A stretch of DNA of 64,000 nucleotides, taken from assembly GCA_032717465.1 (NCBI GenBank), contig CM064712.1:21681717-21745716 (forward strand). The letters are read 5' to 3'. The position numbers and the translations under genes were made by a program. Below the pieces are notes generated by a model that worked only from the letters and a program-made list of their open reading frames with translations, searched no databases and had not been told where the DNA came from. Shown here in pieces: positions 61,732-64,000 of this stretch. The stretch's first letter is position 1; each line of letters begins with the position of its first letter. This DNA is from Coenobita brevimanus (taxonomy: Eukaryota; Arthropoda; Malacostraca; Decapoda; Coenobitidae).

Positions 61732-62320
61732 TTTTTTCTTACTCGTTCATTCACACTCTAAAGCCGAGTAATATTTAAACTCTCTTCTAGTCATATTTTG
61801 TTCATTCTTCTTTATTTTTTTAAGTTTCATTTTTATTTCTCCAATGCCAGGGTTCATGGGTATGTAGGGTAAGAATGATGATAGTGATGATAATGATGAT
61901 GATGATGATGATGATGATACTGATGATTAAGTAGGATTAAAGTAGGTGATGATGATGATGGTGATGGTAGTGATGACGATGATGATTGTAATGATAGTGA
62001 TGATGATGATGGTGATGATCATGATGGATGTGGTGATGATGATAATGATGATGATGACGATGATGATGATGATGATGATGGTTGTTGTGGTGACAATGAT
62101 AATGATGACTATGATGATTAAGCTATGGCGGTGTTGATGGAGGTGGTGATGATGATGATGATGATGATGATGATAATATTGATGATGATACAGTAGGGTT
62201 ATAAATATGTGATGATGATGATGATGATGATACACTAGGGTTTGATATAGGTGATGATGGTGATGATTATGATAACAATAGGGTTTAAACAGATAATGAT
62301 GATGATGATGATGATGATAT
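61689..62320. repeat. (CT)n and (GAT)n arrays filling an intron
   Basis: (CT)n 61689-61729; (GAT)n-type imperfect arrays 61875-62320 end about 9 bp before the acceptor at 62329. Confidence 0.9.
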
Positions 62321-62329
62321 ACACCACAG

Positions 62330-62440
62330 AGGAGATCCGTGGCCTAGAGATCTTCGACGCCTACGACAGGTTGCTCGGGAAGGCGGCGGGACCCTACAAG
62401 GAAGCCTCACAGGTCGTACTCTCCTGCAGGGCCTATGGCG
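62330..62440 (+). CDS. Sidestep-like gene, exon encoding start of Ig domain 2
   Basis: Exon of 111 nt, phase 1 in and phase 1 out. The G of the preceding exon plus AG gives glutamate, and the peptide reads EEIRGLEIFDAYDRLLGK, then GPYKEASQVVLSCRAYGG. The element GPY.E...L.C...GG is the usual start of Ig domain 2 in sidestep-family proteins (B-strand cysteine in VLSC). The intron before it ends in (GAT)n followed by tacaccacag, with no polypyrimidine tract. The donor gtgagg is followed within six bases by a (TG)n tract. The exon is therefore squeezed between two microsatellites. Confidence 0.85.
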
Positions 62441-62446
62441 GTGAGG

Positions 62447-62537
<91 letters not shown>

Positions 62538-62646
62538 CGGGGGGTGGGGGGAGTACGAGGGATGTGGGAGTTAGGGATGTGTGTGGACGAGAGAGAGAGA
62601 GAGAGAGAGTTTATGAATCTGTGGAGAGAGAGGTATTGGCCAAGTC

Positions 62647-62684
<38 letters not shown>

Positions 62685-62685
62685 A
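62447..62685. repeat. (TG)n and (GA)n after the fourth Ig exon
   Basis: (TG)n 62450-62535, starting just after the donor; (GA)n 62588-62609 and 62651-62681. Confidence 0.92.
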
Positions 62686-62699
62686 TCAATCTGTGCGTA

Positions 62700-62865
62700 G
62701 GGTATTAGACAGCCGTAGCATGTGTTCCATATGGACGGTGGGTTTTAGTACCCAGGTAGTGACATGTGCAGGTGTATGATGTGTAGGAGGACTGCTGAGC
62801 CTCAGGCAATGGGTTGTAGAGCCTGTGCGCAGAGATGGACTCATAAACTAAATTAATAAGTGTGC
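62700..62865 (+). mobile_element. SINE, copy 3, 5' truncated
   Basis: Body only: gtattagacagccgtagcat, gacggtgggttttagta, tagtgacatgtgcaggtgta and the end gagatggactcataa. Head missing. It lies in the intron before the last visible Ig exon. Confidence 0.65.
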
Positions 62866-63079
62866 ATCCATAAGTAAATTCATTTTGTATTTGTGTAAGA
62901 AAGTGTATGTGTGTGTATGTATGTAAGTGTGTGTAAGTGTGTATATGTACTGGCGTGTGTGTGTCGATACCTGAGTGTGATACAGGATGCAGGGACAACA
63001 TCTCTTCACGGATATTTCTCATTTTTCTTCTTCATTTTATCTTCACCCATGCATTTTTATGTTACCTATCATTACCTTT

Positions 63080-63400
63080 CCCTGTCTATTTTCTGTTCTG
63101 TCTATCTATAGACAGATGACTTTATCCCATAAGGGGTGGCCACAAACAAATCGCCCCCATGTCACTCTGACCCCTGCCATTTTGCTACCCACTCTCCCAA
63201 CTCACACCCCCTCTCTCATATACCTCTCTTTTCCATCCCTCCATCTCATCCTAGGTCTTCCCCTCTCCCTTCCTCTCCCCCCTCCATCTCACTCACATAC
63301 ACTCTCCTTGTTAGTCTCTCACTCTCCATCCTCTCAATGTTGCCAAACCACCTCAGTGTATTTCTCCTAACGCTTTCCGTCAGATCCACATTAACACCTG
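63080..63400 (-). mobile_element. RTE-A family 3' end
   Basis: Plus strand has agacagatgactttatccca, aggggtggccacaaacaaat, cgcccccatgtcactctgac and ccctccatctcatcctaggt, the reverse complement of RTE-A. It ends about 30 bp before the exon at 63430, so a LINE fragment forms the end of that intron. Confidence 0.72.
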
Positions 63401-63429
63401 TACTTATACATTATCATTATTTCTCCCAG

Positions 63430-63669
63430 GGTACCCTGCACCCGTGCTACGGTGGGTGACGGACGAGGACGACGAAGGCAGGGTGTGGCAGCAAGAAATT
63501 CTCCCACGAGTCACTCCCCCAGGGGGCCAGCACCCAGTGGCCGTCGTCAGCGCCAGCCTCCACCTCACCGCCCTCTCCAGGCAGGACAATGGTCGCAATG
63601 TGAAGTGTATCGCCAACAACAGCAACCTTACCCACGCCCACTCCAAGGTCGTCACCATAGATATGTACC
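63430..63669 (+). CDS. Sidestep-like gene, exon completing Ig domain 2
   Basis: Exon of 240 nt between acceptor ttatttctcccag and a perfect gtgagt donor; phase 1 in and out. With the preceding exon it gives GGYPAPVLRWVTDED (C-strand tryptophan), then VSASLHLTALSRQDNG, NVKCIANNSNL and SKVVTIDMY. N-x-K-C-x-A-x-N is the F strand with the second cysteine, and the closing V-x-x-D-M motif is typical of the Ig2/Ig3 linker of sidestep proteins. Codons are GC-rich compared with the surrounding DNA, as expected of real coding sequence. The next exon lies beyond the right edge; nothing matching is seen between 63670 and 64000. Confidence 0.87.
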
Positions 63670-64000
63670 GTGAGTATCAGGAGTCGTTATGCTGACACCT
63701 GAAATCGAGAAGTGGGATGCATACTGATTACTGAGAGCCATTAATGAAACGCCTGTGGTTAGGTATGGTTAGCCTGCATCCCATACTACAGAATGCAGTT
63801 AGCAACCATATAGGAAGGCCAGATACGTTCCATCATTCTCAAGTGCTTCAACAGTCAAGGGCAAAATAATTCAGATCTTTTACCATGGACTCCAAGAGAT
63901 TGCAAGGGTAGCAGAAAAAGGCCAGACAGAAGGTGAAGAGATGAGATAGAGATATTTGCAGGAGGAAGAGGAGGAGCAGGAAAAGGAAGAGGAGGAGGAG
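63670..64000 (+). other. Start of the next intron of the sidestep-like gene
   Basis: Begins with the gtgagt donor. Contains no recognised exon, and ends in GGA-rich sequence. Confidence 0.6.

Overview
This is repeat-saturated eukaryotic DNA, not prokaryotic: there are spliced exons with GT/AG junctions and multi-kilobase introns, several non-LTR retrotransposon families, a Penelope-like fragment, tRNA-derived SINEs, short inverted-repeat elements, and very many micro- and minisatellites. The combination of a sidestep-type immunoglobulin gene, RTE-like and Penelope-like elements and (CA)n tracts up to about 640 bp suggests an arthropod, most likely a decapod crustacean. The species is inference; the sequence does not name it.

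The one host gene supported well lies on the + strand in the last 16-26 kb. Five exons (48669-48798, 56354-56459, 61557-61677, 62330-62440, 63430-63669) have matching intron phases and join into one open frame of 236 codons. They encode the first two Ig domains of a sidestep-like cell-surface protein, the family of insect receptors/ligands that pair with Beat proteins in motor-axon guidance. A possible signal-peptide exon ending at 38225 has the right phase to join the first of them. The gene continues beyond the right edge, where further Ig/FN3 domains and the membrane anchor would be expected.

Region by region. 1-9 kb: an ancient duplication whose second copy was split by a retrotransposon insertion, a roughly 100-bp minisatellite, a purine-rich block, a 12-bp minisatellite and the longest (CA)n tract. 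9-13.3 kb: two SINE copies, a degenerate Y-box (cold-shock-domain) pseudogene and a Penelope GIY-YIG fragment, all but the first SINE on the minus strand. 13.5-19 kb: almost pure low complexity. 19.2-26.2 kb: a degenerate long-period repeat interrupted by a nearly full-length CR1/jockey-like LINE (minus strand). 26-34 kb: a tRNA-like SINE, a minus-strand copy of a second LINE family (here LINE-J), small inverted-repeat elements and RTE-like 3' ends. 34-41 kb: 22-bp and 16-bp minisatellites, a pyrimidine-rich long open frame, the candidate signal-peptide exon and a 260-bp near-perfect hairpin. 41-64 kb: two plus-strand LINE-J copies, an RTE-like element and small repeats, filling the introns of the sidestep-like gene.

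All transposon reading frames carry stops, frameshifts or catalytic-site changes, so none looks autonomous. I found no rRNA, no intact tRNA gene, no CRISPR array and no operon. I do not see a convincing new biological system. The most interesting items are the sidestep-like exons whose splice sites abut satellite DNA, three families of short non-autonomous inverted-repeat elements, and several insertions whose boundaries can be read directly.
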